From contig JAWCLH010000019.1 of assembly GCA_038851035.1 (NCBI GenBank), positions 1 through 52,948 of the forward strand: a DNA stretch of 52,948 nucleotides. The letters run 5' to 3'. How positions within the stretch are numbered: the stretch's first letter is position 1; every line of letters begins with the position of its first letter. Positions 7,379-15,578 of the stretch are shown in pieces. The notes beneath the pieces were generated by a model. That model had not been told where the DNA came from, made no database searches, and saw nothing but the letters and a program-made list of their open reading frames with translations. The translations under genes were made by a program, and so were the position numbers. Source of the DNA: Thermoplasmata archaeon (GTDB lineage Archaea > Thermoplasmatota > DTKX01 > VGTL01).

Positions 7379-10300
7379 ATGCGCCCTCTCTCGATCCTCC
7401 TGCTGGTGGCGGCGCTGTCGGCCCAGCCCCTGTTCTCCGCGTCCGCGGGTCCGCCGGAGGCGGGCAGGGAGGTGGAGAGGGCCTACATCTGCGTCATGGC
7501 CGGGGAGCGCGAGCTGCGCCATCTCGGCCTGCGCGCCGATGAGGTCTACGCCTCCTTCGTGACAATGGAAGCGTCGGATGGTGACCGGGCCGTGCTCAGG
7601 GAGGCCGGAATTCATTTTTTCGCGATCCACGGCCGGGACGATGTGGTCCTGCCGGGCGCGGAATTCACGCTCGGCCCCTCAGAGCTGAGGGGGAAGGGGC
7701 TGGGGGAGCTGAGGCTCGAGGGCGATGGACCGTTCTATCTGGTCTTGAAGCTCAAGGGGCCCGTGAAGGCCTCTTGGCTCTCTCAAATCCGCAACGCGGG
7801 CGTGGAGATTCTAGAGGCCCTGAGTCACTACAACTTCATAATCAGGGCGGAGCGCGATGAAGTGGAGCGCCTCGCCTCCATGCCGTTCGTCCGCTGGCTG
7901 GGGGAGTTGAGACCGGAGCACAAACTGCTCCACCCCCTCCCCGGCGATGACTTCGTCAGGTTCGAGGTTGCGTTCTTCAGGGAGGCGCGGAACGATTTCG
8001 CGAGGGCACTGGAGATGGTGCAAGCCTCGGGGGGACGGGCAGTCGAGCTCGACACCGGGACGGAGTGGTGGTTGTCGGCAATGCTCGAGGCGCCTCGCGA
8101 GACAGCCATCGAAATTCTCGGCCTCCCCGGTTTGTGGGCGCTCGAGCCTTGGGACCCCGTGGAGCCGAGGAACGATGTTGCTCGGTGGGTGGTCCAGAGC
8201 TTCGACAACGAGACCATCCCAACCCCCTACTGGGACGCGGGTCTCACGGGGCAGGGAATAATAATAGGCCTCGCGGACTCGGGCATAGACTACGACCACA
8301 TCTGCTTCAGGAACAATACGAGCGAGCAGGGGGTGCCGGGCCCCACGCACAGGAAGATAGTCTGCTACAACACATCAGTGGACGACTGGGACCAGCTCGG
8401 CCACGGGACCCACGTCGCCGGGACGCTCGCGGGCGACAGCATCGAGAGCCCGGGCCGCTACGACACCTACGACGGCATCGCCTACGGCGCGAGAATCGCT
8501 TTCTACGACATCGTGGACGCAAATGGCTCTTGGGCACCCCCGCTGATTCGCGGAATTCTGGGAGACGCATACGCCCATGGCGCGACCTCTCACAGCGACA
8601 GCTGGGGCGACAACAGGAGGGAGTATTCCCTACGCGCGCAGAGAATCGACCAGTTCCTCTGGGACCACCCCGACTTCCTCGTCTTCGTCGCCGCGGGCAA
8701 CAGCGGCCCCGAGCCCGGCAGCGTGCTCGAACCCGCCACGGCGAAGAACATCGTCGCCGTCGGCGCGGCCGTCAACGGCAACACTACGGACCTGGCCTCA
8801 TTCAGCGCCCACGGGCCGACGCCGCAGGGCCTGATAGCGCCCACGCTCGTCGCGCCGGGCCAGAGCCTGGTTTCCGCTTCGTCCGACTCGACCCGCTACA
8901 GCATGAACTCGGGCTACAGGACCATGCACGGGACCAGCATGGCGACGCCCGTCGCCGGGGGGGCCGGGGCGATCGTCGAGCAGTACTTCAGGGACGGCTT
9001 CTATCCCGGAGGGGTCAGGGGCTCCTCCGCGGGTTTCATGCCCTCGGGACAGCTCAGGAGGGCGGTACTCGTTCTATCGTGCTGGGATCAGCTCGGTGGG
9101 AAGTACGTCGAGGCGAGCGCGCCCGACTTCTCGCAGGGCTGGGGGAAAATCAGGCTCCTCAACGCCCTCTATCTCGAGGGCGACGGGAGGACGCATCGCC
9201 TCTGGGTTCAGGATTATTATAATGAATCGCGTATCAACGACGGCCTCGCCACGGGCGAGACAAGGACGCACCACATCGGCGTGAATTCAAGCTCGCCGCT
9301 CAGGGTTGTGCTCTCCTGGGCCGACTGGCCGGGCGCGGGCCTCGTCAACGACCTGAACCTCGAAGTCACCGCGCCCGACGGGAGGGTCTACAGGGGGAAC
9401 CAGATTGTCAACGGCTCCTCCGTTCCCTCCGAGGGCGCGGACGCCGTGAACACCATCGAAGCCGTTTTCCTCCCGAGCCCCATACCGGGGCACTACGCAA
9501 TCAACGTGACCGCCCTCAGCGTGGGCGCAGGCGGCAGGCAGCGCTATGCCCTCGCCGCCACAGGGGGCCTCTTCGACCCGTCCATCGGGGAGCTTGCGCT
9601 AGACAAGGAGAGGGTCCCCCCGGAGGCCTCCCTGCGCGTCCGGCTCATTGACAGGGACCTCGCGGGCCTCGGCTCCGCGAGGGTCTATGCGTCGAGCGGT
9701 ACCGAGAGCGCGCCCGAGGCGCTGGAGCTGGTCGAGCTTGGCCGGAGCGGGAGCTTCGAGGGGACGCTCAGAATCGCCCCAGGTGCACCGGCCGCCGATG
9801 GCGTCCTTCAGGTGTCGGACGGGGACACCGTGATGGTCGAGTACAGGGACGCCAGCCCTCCGGGCCAGTGCTGGGCGGGCGCGCTCGTTGACGGCTCGCC
9901 CCCCCGTCTCCTCTCATTTGAGCTGACCAACCTAACGAACTCGAGCGCGCTGCTCAGGGTAGAGACGGACGAGGTCTCGAGCGCAATCGCGATCTGCCGG
10001 AGCGATGGAGGGGTGCTCGAGGCGCCGGGGCCCGAGTCCTCCTTCAGGCACTCGATTCTCATCGACGGCCTCCGCCCCGGGACCGCCTACACCCTCGACC
10101 TCGAGCTCGAGGACGTATGCGGGAACAGGGTCCTCCAGGACTTCAACGGCAGCCATCTGACTTTTAGAACGCACGACCTGACCTTCAGGCCGATGCCGGG
10201 GATGGCGGGCTGGGCGCAGGAGGGCGAGAGCGGGGGCCGCTTCGCGGAGGAGAGGATATCGGTCGGAATCTACGAGGGATGGCTCAGGCTCGGCGGGGTC

Positions 10301-11908
10301 CGCTTCGACACGCCCGGTTTCCCGGATGGCGTCATTGTTACAGGGGCGTGGCTCCGGCTTATGCCGGCGGATACGGACCCGGCGCTTTCCAGCAGCCTCT
10401 TCTCCGTCGAGCTCCTCTCGTCCGAGGCCCTCGGGCTCTTCGACGGCGTGAGGCGCCCGACTTGCTCGGAGCTAAAACAGGCCGTAGCGGAGGCCGAGGT
10501 CGGGAGGAGCTTCGGCGCGGGGGCGCTGAGGGCTGGCGAGTGGCTCACGCTGGAGCTCGGCGAGCCCCTGCGCAGGCTCATTTGCAGGCAGGCGGTGGAG
10601 GGCGGCGTGTGCATCAGAATCAGGGGGCCCGCGGCGGGCTCGACGAGCTACATCGAGTTCCTCACTGGAGCGTCCGGAGGAATGGAATGGGCCGCGCCCC
10701 AGCTCGTTCTCGACCTCGACCGACCCCCGAGGGTCCGGCCCTTCGCACCCCGCGCCCTCTCGATGACTGAGGACGTGCCGGACTCAACCTCCCTGAGCCT
10801 CCTGAAGGTCTTCGAGGACGAGGGGCCGATGAGCTTCTCCAGCCCGACCCATGGAGAGGGCTCGGGCGCGGACGTGACCGTCAAAATATCCCCAGATGGA
10901 AACGTGACCCTGACCCCGAGGCAGGACTGGAACGGAGTTGACTCCGTGGACTTCCGCGCCACGGACGCCTCCGGCCTGAGCACGGACCACTTCGTCACAG
11001 TCACCGTCAGACCGGTCAACGACCCGCCGGTGATAGTTTCCGTGGGCGGGAGGGCGGCGGAGGACGGGATGGTTTTCGAGGTGAGTCAGGGCGAGGCCTT
11101 CGCCGCCGGCGTGCGAGCCGAAGACCCCGACATCAAATTCGAGGGAGACGAGCTCTACTTCTCCACCAACGATTCTCTCGTCAGATTCACCTCGCCGCGC
11201 AGCGACACCCTCTCCTTCACGCCGGGCAACGGTGACGTCGGGACCAGGCTCGTCAGGGTCGTGGTCAGGGACGGCCAGGCGCAGGCGGCGCTGAATCTGA
11301 GCTTCAGAATTCTCAATGTAAACGACCCGCCATCCGCCCTCATCGACTCGCCCTACCCCGGCGGGTGGTACGACAACGAGACCCCGATAACCTTCTCGGC
11401 CTACGGCACCACAGACCCGGATATCCGGTGGGGCGACACCCTCAACTACACTTGGGAGTCGAACCTGTCGGGACTGATCGGCCACGGAATCGAGCTCGAG
11501 GCCCTCCTTCCCCCGGGAGCGCATCTTGTCACGCTGACGGTTATCGATAAGGCGGGCGCCTTGAGCCAGGCCAGCGTGGAAATCGAAGTTGCCGCCATTC
11601 AGCCACCGCCCCCTCCTCCGCCGCCCCCTCCTCCGCCTCATTTAATCAATCAGACCAACACCTCCTCTGGAGAGCTCCCGCTCAGGCTCGGCGCGGTGGC
11701 TCTGGTCATCTCAGGCCTCATCGGTTTCTGGTACCTGCTGACTCCCAAGCGGCCTTCCGGCCGCGGCCCGGCCCCGAAAAAACCGCCCGCCGACGCTGGC
11801 GCTCCGGCGAGGAGGCGGCCCCCGTTCCGCCCCGCCCCCCACCGAGAGGAGCGCGGCGGTGAGAAACAGGAGCCGGAACCGGGGGTCGAGGTTGTCGAGA
11901 GGCGCTGA
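7379..11908 (+). CDS. Membrane-anchored S8 subtilisin-like protease with beta-sandwich and DNRLRE-like domains
   Basis: The protein has 1509 residues. Residues 1-23 are a signal peptide. The S8 catalytic domain spans about 275-600 with the triad Asp300 (ADSGIDYDH), His342 (GHGTHVAG) and Ser520 (HGTSMATPVAGG). The preceding ~250 residues look like a propeptide or inhibitor-like N-domain. A jelly-roll domain follows (VVLSWADWPG, NDLNLEV), then an Fn3-like unit (GLRPGTAYTLDL), a DNRLRE-like domain (about 935-1105), Tandem-95/cadherin-like units (EDVPDSTSLSLLKVFEDE, VNDPPV) and a PKD-like unit. A proline run (about 1411-1422) and one membrane helix (about 1433-1454) precede a 55-residue basic cytoplasmic tail. 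It likely cleaves extracellular protein at the cell surface. It is larger than ordinary subtilases because of the C-terminal modules. Confidence 0.9.
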   Translation: MRPLSILLLVAALSAQPLFSASAGPPEAGREVERAYICVMAGERELRHLGLRADEVYASFVTMEASDGDRAVLREAGIHFFAIHGRDDVVLPGAEFTLGPSELRGKGLGELRLEGDGPFYLVLKLKGPVKASWLSQIRNAGVEILEALSHYNFIIRAERDEVERLASMPFVRWLGELRPEHKLLHPLPGDDFVRFEVAFFREARNDFARALEMVQASGGRAVELDTGTEWWLSAMLEAPRETAIEILGLPGLWALEPWDPVEPRNDVARWVVQSFDNETIPTPYWDAGLTGQGIIIGLADSGIDYDHICFRNNTSEQGVPGPTHRKIVCYNTSVDDWDQLGHGTHVAGTLAGDSIESPGRYDTYDGIAYGARIAFYDIVDANGSWAPPLIRGILGDAYAHGATSHSDSWGDNRREYSLRAQRIDQFLWDHPDFLVFVAAGNSGPEPGSVLEPATAKNIVAVGAAVNGNTTDLASFSAHGPTPQGLIAPTLVAPGQSLVSASSDSTRYSMNSGYRTMHGTSMATPVAGGAGAIVEQYFRDGFYPGGVRGSSAGFMPSGQLRRAVLVLSCWDQLGGKYVEASAPDFSQGWGKIRLLNALYLEGDGRTHRLWVQDYYNESRINDGLATGETRTHHIGVNSSSPLRVVLSWADWPGAGLVNDLNLEVTAPDGRVYRGNQIVNGSSVPSEGADAVNTIEAVFLPSPIPGHYAINVTALSVGAGGRQRYALAATGGLFDPSIGELALDKERVPPEASLRVRLIDRDLAGLGSARVYASSGTESAPEALELVELGRSGSFEGTLRIAPGAPAADGVLQVSDGDTVMVEYRDASPPGQCWAGALVDGSPPRLLSFELTNLTNSSALLRVETDEVSSAIAICRSDGGVLEAPGPESSFRHSILIDGLRPGTAYTLDLELEDVCGNRVLQDFNGSHLTFRTHDLTFRPMPGMAGWAQEGESGGRFAEERISVGIYEGWLRLGGVRFDTPGFPDGVIVTGAWLRLMPADTDPALSSSLFSVELLSSEALGLFDGVRRPTCSELKQAVAEAEVGRSFGAGALRAGEWLTLELGEPLRRLICRQAVEGGVCIRIRGPAAGSTSYIEFLTGASGGMEWAAPQLVLDLDRPPRVRPFAPRALSMTEDVPDSTSLSLLKVFEDEGPMSFSSPTHGEGSGADVTVKISPDGNVTLTPRQDWNGVDSVDFRATDASGLSTDHFVTVTVRPVNDPPVIVSVGGRAAEDGMVFEVSQGEAFAAGVRAEDPDIKFEGDELYFSTNDSLVRFTSPRSDTLSFTPGNGDVGTRLVRVVVRDGQAQAALNLSFRILNVNDPPSALIDSPYPGGWYDNETPITFSAYGTTDPDIRWGDTLNYTWESNLSGLIGHGIELEALLPPGAHLVTLTVIDKAGALSQASVEIEVAAIQPPPPPPPPPPPPHLINQTNTSSGELPLRLGAVALVISGLIGFWYLLTPKRPSGRGPAPKKPPADAGAPARRRPPFRPAPHREERGGEKQEPEPGVEVVERR

Positions 11909-11991
11909 GGTGCGGGCGGCGAGACGTTTTTCATCCGCCCCCTGAATCGGAATTCCTTTGTGCTCCCTCCACACGGGCGAGGGGTCTCTGC

Positions 11992-12753
11992 TCAGCCGGA
12001 CTCCCCGGGCGCTGGGCGTGAGCCGGGGTCGCCCCCCACTCGCCTCCTCCTCCCGGCCATCGAGAACTCGCAGCCGCAGTAGCTCTGCCTGCGCATCCCG
12101 GCCTCCCGCGCGAGCCTGCAGCTCCTCAGGAAGCCGTCCCTCTTCTTGAAGTCGGCCGCGAGGAAGCGCGGGGCCGCACCAATTCTTTCCGGAGGCGCTC
12201 CCTCCCTACAGGCTCCGTTTGTCCCTCCAGAACCCATGTACATACCACTCGCGGCTCCGCCCTCTCCCTCCAGAGCTCCCGTCCCCACTCCATTAGTTCC
12301 CAGCGGGGCCACGGCACCGCGCGCTCCGGGGCCGGGCTCCATGGCGATATCCTCCGCCGCCTTTCTCCCAGCGGCATTGACCATGGCAGCATTCTTGTGG
12401 GGGCTGACGGTCAGGGTCGTGGTGAATAGCTCCGCCCCAAGCTCGCTCGCGAGCCGCGCCGTGGCGCGCAGGCGGAGCTCGAAGCACCTCTCGCATCGCC
12501 TCCCGCCCTCCGGCTCAGCCTCCAGTCCCCTGACGGCCCTCAGCCACTCCTCGTGGGACCAGTCGCCCTTGACGAGCGTAAGCCCCTTGTGCAGGGCGTA
12601 CCTTTCCGCCTCGGCGAGCCTCCGGTCGTGCTCCTCTTTAGGGTAGATGTTCGGGTTGTAGAAGAAGAGCGTGAGCTCGTAATCAGGCCTCAGTCTCTCA
12701 ACCACCTCCGTCGAGCACGGCCCGCAGCACACGTGCAGCACAAGCCTCCTCAT
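11992..12753 (-). CDS. queH: QueH-family (DUF208) epoxyqueuosine reductase-like protein
   Basis: The protein has 253 residues with the hallmarks of QueH: CCGPC at residues 9-13, a C-x2-C in RRCERCFELRL, FLAADFKKRDG and the C-terminal YCGC. In bacteria QueH reduces epoxyqueuosine to queuosine in tRNA and uses a 4Fe-4S cluster plus a further metal site. Here a ~60-residue Gly/Ala/Pro-rich insert sits between the NAAGRKAAEDIAM helix and the FLAADF motif; this part is normally short. The start ATG lies four bases after the stop of the upstream membrane-protein gene, whose end supplies a GGTGATG ribosome site, so the two form an operon. Archaea generally make archaeosine and not queuosine, so the substrate is uncertain. 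Confidence 0.85.
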   Translation of the reverse strand: MRRLVLHVCCGPCSTEVVERLRPDYELTLFFYNPNIYPKEEHDRRLAEAERYALHKGLTLVKGDWSHEEWLRAVRGLEAEPEGGRRCERCFELRLRATARLASELGAELFTTTLTVSPHKNAAMVNAAGRKAAEDIAMEPGPGARGAVAPLGTNGVGTGALEGEGGAASGMYMGSGGTNGACREGAPPERIGAAPRFLAADFKKRDGFLRSCRLAREAGMRRQSYCGCEFSMAGRRRRVGGDPGSRPAPGESG

Positions 12754-12757
12754 CGCA

Positions 12758-13597
12758 TCACCAGCCCGCCCCCTGCAGGGCCATCCTCGCGCCCGTGAAG
12801 AGCTCGAGGCCGATGAAGTAAATCCCCACCAAGACCATCAGCACCGCGCTGACGTCTCGTAGCTTTAGCAGCAGCGCCCTCCCACTCAGCCCCCTGACAA
12901 GAGCCCCCCCCGCCGCGGCGGCGAGCAGGACGGGCGTGGAGGCCCCGAGGGAAAAAAGGAGCATCATCATGGCCCCGAGGCCCGCGGAGGGGGCGGGTCC
13001 GGGCGAGGAGGCGCCCGCGAGGGCGCTGAGTGCCGCGGCCTCGAGGATGCCGAGCTCCGCAAGGCACGCTAGGCTGAGGAGCGCGCCCCATATCAGGAAG
13101 AGCCTCTCGGCGCTCATTCCCCCCGGATAGGTTGCGGCGGCGTGAGATGAGAGGATGTGGAGGAGGAACGAGCGCCCGCGCTTGCCCCAAGCTCCCCTTC
13201 CCCGCTGGGGGCTTTGCGGTCGCGAGCTCTCTACGCGCCCTCCCCCTCCCCCGCTCCCGCAGGCATCCGCCCGAGTGAGAATTCGAAGGCCGGTCAGGAG
13301 GAGCAGGACCCCAATCAGAAAATAGGCAATGACGCTCACGCCGGAGAGGAGGGCGCGGGCCGGGGCCGCGCTGGCGAGTCCGAAGCTCAGGAGCCCCAGG
13401 ACGGCGCCGAGGGCGGTCAGGACCAGAATTCTGGGCAGGGAGAGCAGTAGGCCGAGCCTTAGGGAGCGGAGGGGCCCGGCGCCCTCTCCTATTATGACGG
13501 GTATCATACCGGGCGCACAGACCAGCAGGCACACGGAGAGGCCCCTGAGCGTTCCTAAAAGGAGTGCGGCAGCCATTGCGGCGAGGAGGTCGGGCAT
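12758..13597 (-). CDS. DsbD/CcdA-like or UreH-like polytopic membrane protein
   Basis: The protein has 279 residues with about six hydrophobic helices in two three-helix halves, separated by a Gly/Arg/Ser-rich loop (about residues 108-145). The first helix contains LSVCLLVCAPGMIP, which resembles the cysteine/proline motif of the DsbD/CcdA and UreH-SafE transporter group. Members carry electrons through thiols or move metal ions; which of these applies here cannot be told. The second half has LGASTPVLLAAAAGG, the matching Pro-containing helix, but lacks the partner cysteine, which argues against simple thiol relay. It is co-transcribed with queH. Start ATG 13597 follows an AGAGGAC ribosome-site-like sequence. 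Confidence 0.6.
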   Translation of the reverse strand: MPDLLAAMAAALLLGTLRGLSVCLLVCAPGMIPVIIGEGAGPLRSLRLGLLLSLPRILVLTALGAVLGLLSFGLASAAPARALLSGVSVIAYFLIGVLLLLTGLRILTRADACGSGGGGGRVESSRPQSPQRGRGAWGKRGRSFLLHILSSHAAATYPGGMSAERLFLIWGALLSLACLAELGILEAAALSALAGASSPGPAPSAGLGAMMMLLFSLGASTPVLLAAAAGGALVRGLSGRALLLKLRDVSAVLMVLVGIYFIGLELFTGARMALQGAGW

Positions 13598-13736
13598 GTC
13601 CTCTGGCTGGTGTGCGGATGCGCAGGTGCAAAGAAAGCATTTGCGGTGGAGATATTCGAGTGGCCACCGAGTCCTGTCGAATCTCCTCCGGTACTATTCC
13701 TTACATTTTTACGCAACGCCACAACAATAGTGGGAT

Positions 13737-14678
13737 TCAGGCTCGCTCGCGGAATTCGCGTTCGCCCTCCCTGGCTCTTCTGCTGCGCTTAGGACCCCTG
13801 ACCTTTATCACTCGCGTCTCCACTTGCGTACCCTCTCCCATCCACGCGGGCTCGACGACGATTTCCTGAACCTCTTCGTCCCCGGTCTCGGCCGCTCCCG
13901 CGTCTGCGCTCGGAGTGCGGTCCGCCGCAGCCCCGGCGCGGTTTGCGTCGAGGCCTTCCCGGCGCCCTGTATCGAGCGCCACAGGGAGCTCTCGAGCTGA
14001 GCCAGAAACCACAGGCCCCGGCGCCTCACGGCTTCCTATATCCCCTCCTGAAGCCCTCTTGCTAAGCCGGACCCTTCTGGCGACGGGTCCCTCTCCTCCC
14101 AGCGGCTCTCGCGGGCCTGGGGGTCGGGAGACCTCCAGAGAGTCCGGCCCAGCAACACCCGGGGCCTCTCCCATCCTCTCCCTAACGCAAGCGACGAAGC
14201 CCTCCGGGTCCTCAGCGTCGAGCAGGACGCGGTCAACTTTGACACGCCTGACGGTTATGGGCTCCGTGAGGTCGATTCTGACCACCCCCCGGCCGCTCGA
14301 GAGCACCTGAAGGGTGGCATCGCGGCGGCTGAGCCTGACGCCGGTTTTCCCGGGAAGCTCCCCCACGACTCTGATGGAGGCGATTTTTTTGAATGGTATC
14401 GTCAGTGCGAAGAACCAACCCTGCCTGAGCACGGCCGCGGCCGAGGTAACCTGGTGCTTTGTTGCGACGGGTGGAAGGGGGCCGGCCAGCATAAGGGCGA
14501 AGAGGGCGACGGCCCCCACAAGGATGAGGACGGCGGGCAGAAGCAGCCGCTCGGAAATCCTGAGGAGAAGGAGGCCGATTCCGCCCAGTACTATCACCCC
14601 AGCGGCGTAGAGCCTAAGGCTCTTCCTGAAGCCCCTTGTATCGTAGGCGAATTCCCTGGGCAGCCACCGGGAGGCCAT
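13737..14678 (-). CDS. Membrane protein with PH-like (bPH/DUF304-type) domain and long charged tail
   Basis: The protein has 313 residues from ATG 14678. Two helices at about 22-42 and 47-67 form a hairpin, followed by a beta-rich stretch (KHQVTSAAAVLRQGWFFALTIPFKKIASIRVV) with the pattern of bacterial PH domains: an 'f.ip...I..i' strand pair and a closing helix (DAEDPEGFVACVRERM). After about residue 160 the protein is low-complexity, rich in Arg, Gly, Ala and Pro, and probably disordered. The start is chosen because a TATA-like sequence lies 25-30 bases upstream; the in-frame extension to 14819 would cover this promoter. Function unknown; related domains sit on the inner face of the membrane. 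Confidence 0.6.
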   Translation of the reverse strand: MASRWLPREFAYDTRGFRKSLRLYAAGVIVLGGIGLLLLRISERLLLPAVLILVGAVALFALMLAGPLPPVATKHQVTSAAAVLRQGWFFALTIPFKKIASIRVVGELPGKTGVRLSRRDATLQVLSSGRGVVRIDLTEPITVRRVKVDRVLLDAEDPEGFVACVRERMGEAPGVAGPDSLEVSRPPGPREPLGGEGPVARRVRLSKRASGGDIGSREAPGPVVSGSARELPVALDTGRREGLDANRAGAAADRTPSADAGAAETGDEEVQEIVVEPAWMGEGTQVETRVIKVRGPKRSRRAREGEREFRERA

Positions 14679-14733
14679 GATGATGATAGGGCTCTGGAAC
14701 GTATTAAATCCTTTCACACCTGATACCCCTTTA
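14679..14733. promoter_or_regulatory. Divergent promoter region between the PH-like gene and archaemetzincin
   Basis: Only 55 bases separate the two start codons. The TATTAAAT at 14702-14709 can serve as TATA box in both directions, about 25 bases from either ATG. Neither gene has a clear Shine-Dalgarno, which fits leaderless mRNAs. Confidence 0.5.
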
Positions 14734-15369
14734 ATGGCCCTGAGGGTATATCTTCTGCCTATGCTGACCCGGGAGGGACTCGCGAGACTCACGTTCCCCG
14801 CGCCCGGTGGAACCACCACGGGTCGGACGGGGAGCGCGAGCTCCTCAGACCGCCCCTCTCACCGGCTCCCCTTCGCCATCGATTCTAGCGAGCTCGAGGC
14901 TCTTGCCTTAGGAATTCGGGCCGCGGGCGTGGACCTCATCCCCCTTCCCCCGCGCCCCCTTTTACCGGAGATGTACAACCCGGTCAGGAGGCAGTACCAG
15001 TGTTCCCACATCCTGCGCTTTGCCCGCGAGCTCCTCGAGGGGCTGGGGGGATTTCAGTCGAGGCTCCTCGTCCTCACGGACGCCGATGTCTACGAGCCCG
15101 GGATGAGCTTCACCGGCGGGATGGCCGAGCTGGGCGGAAGGTTGAGCCTTGTGTCTCTGGCGAGGCTCCAGTCGGGCGACAGGGAGAGGATGGTCTCCAG
15201 GGCGGTGAAGGAGTGCCTGCACGAGCTCGGCCACAACCTAGGCCTCGAGCACTGCAGGCGAAGGGAGTGCGTGATGTTCCTGTCCCGCACGCTCGCAGAC
15301 AGCGATTTAAAGTCCGCATCGTTCTGCCCGGCGTGTAGGGCAATTCTTGGAAGGGCTCTGATGAGTTGA
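14734..15369 (+). CDS. amzA: Archaemetzincin, family M54 zinc metalloprotease
   Basis: The protein has 211 residues. The metzincin zinc site HELGHNLGLEHC is at residues 163-174, with Glu164 as catalytic base, followed by the M54-specific Cys cluster (C-x4-C-V-M ... C-x2-C) that binds a second zinc. The N-terminus MALRVYLLPM matches the first beta-strand of the family, so ATG 14734 is chosen over 14677 and 14761. An acidic NPVRRQY loop precedes the central sheet as in relatives. Its length is typical for the family. The substrate is unknown for archaeal members; it is cytoplasmic, with no signal peptide. Confidence 0.92.
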   Translation: MALRVYLLPMLTREGLARLTFPAPGGTTTGRTGSASSSDRPSHRLPFAIDSSELEALALGIRAAGVDLIPLPPRPLLPEMYNPVRRQYQCSHILRFARELLEGLGGFQSRLLVLTDADVYEPGMSFTGGMAELGGRLSLVSLARLQSGDRERMVSRAVKECLHELGHNLGLEHCRRRECVMFLSRTLADSDLKSASFCPACRAILGRALMS

Positions 15370-15578
15370 GTTCCACTCACCACTTGCTGTCACCGAGGGC
15401 CCTCCTGTTGGGGGGAGGTTTTTCATCGTCAGGTCCCCTCCGGACTCGTCACGGGCACCGCGGGTAACGCAGTGGAGGGGGCCGCTCCCGCCCCTCCCGA
15501 AAGCTTTAATGCTCCCCTCGACGATATGTGGGCTGCGGCGCTGCCGTGGGGAAAGGGGCATAGGGAAGCGAAGCGCCC

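Noticed and set aside
12750-13667. A 305-codon minus-strand frame parallel to the DsbD-like gene
   Set aside because: It has an Arg/Pro-rich composition and no membrane helices; the other frame has a regular six-helix pattern.
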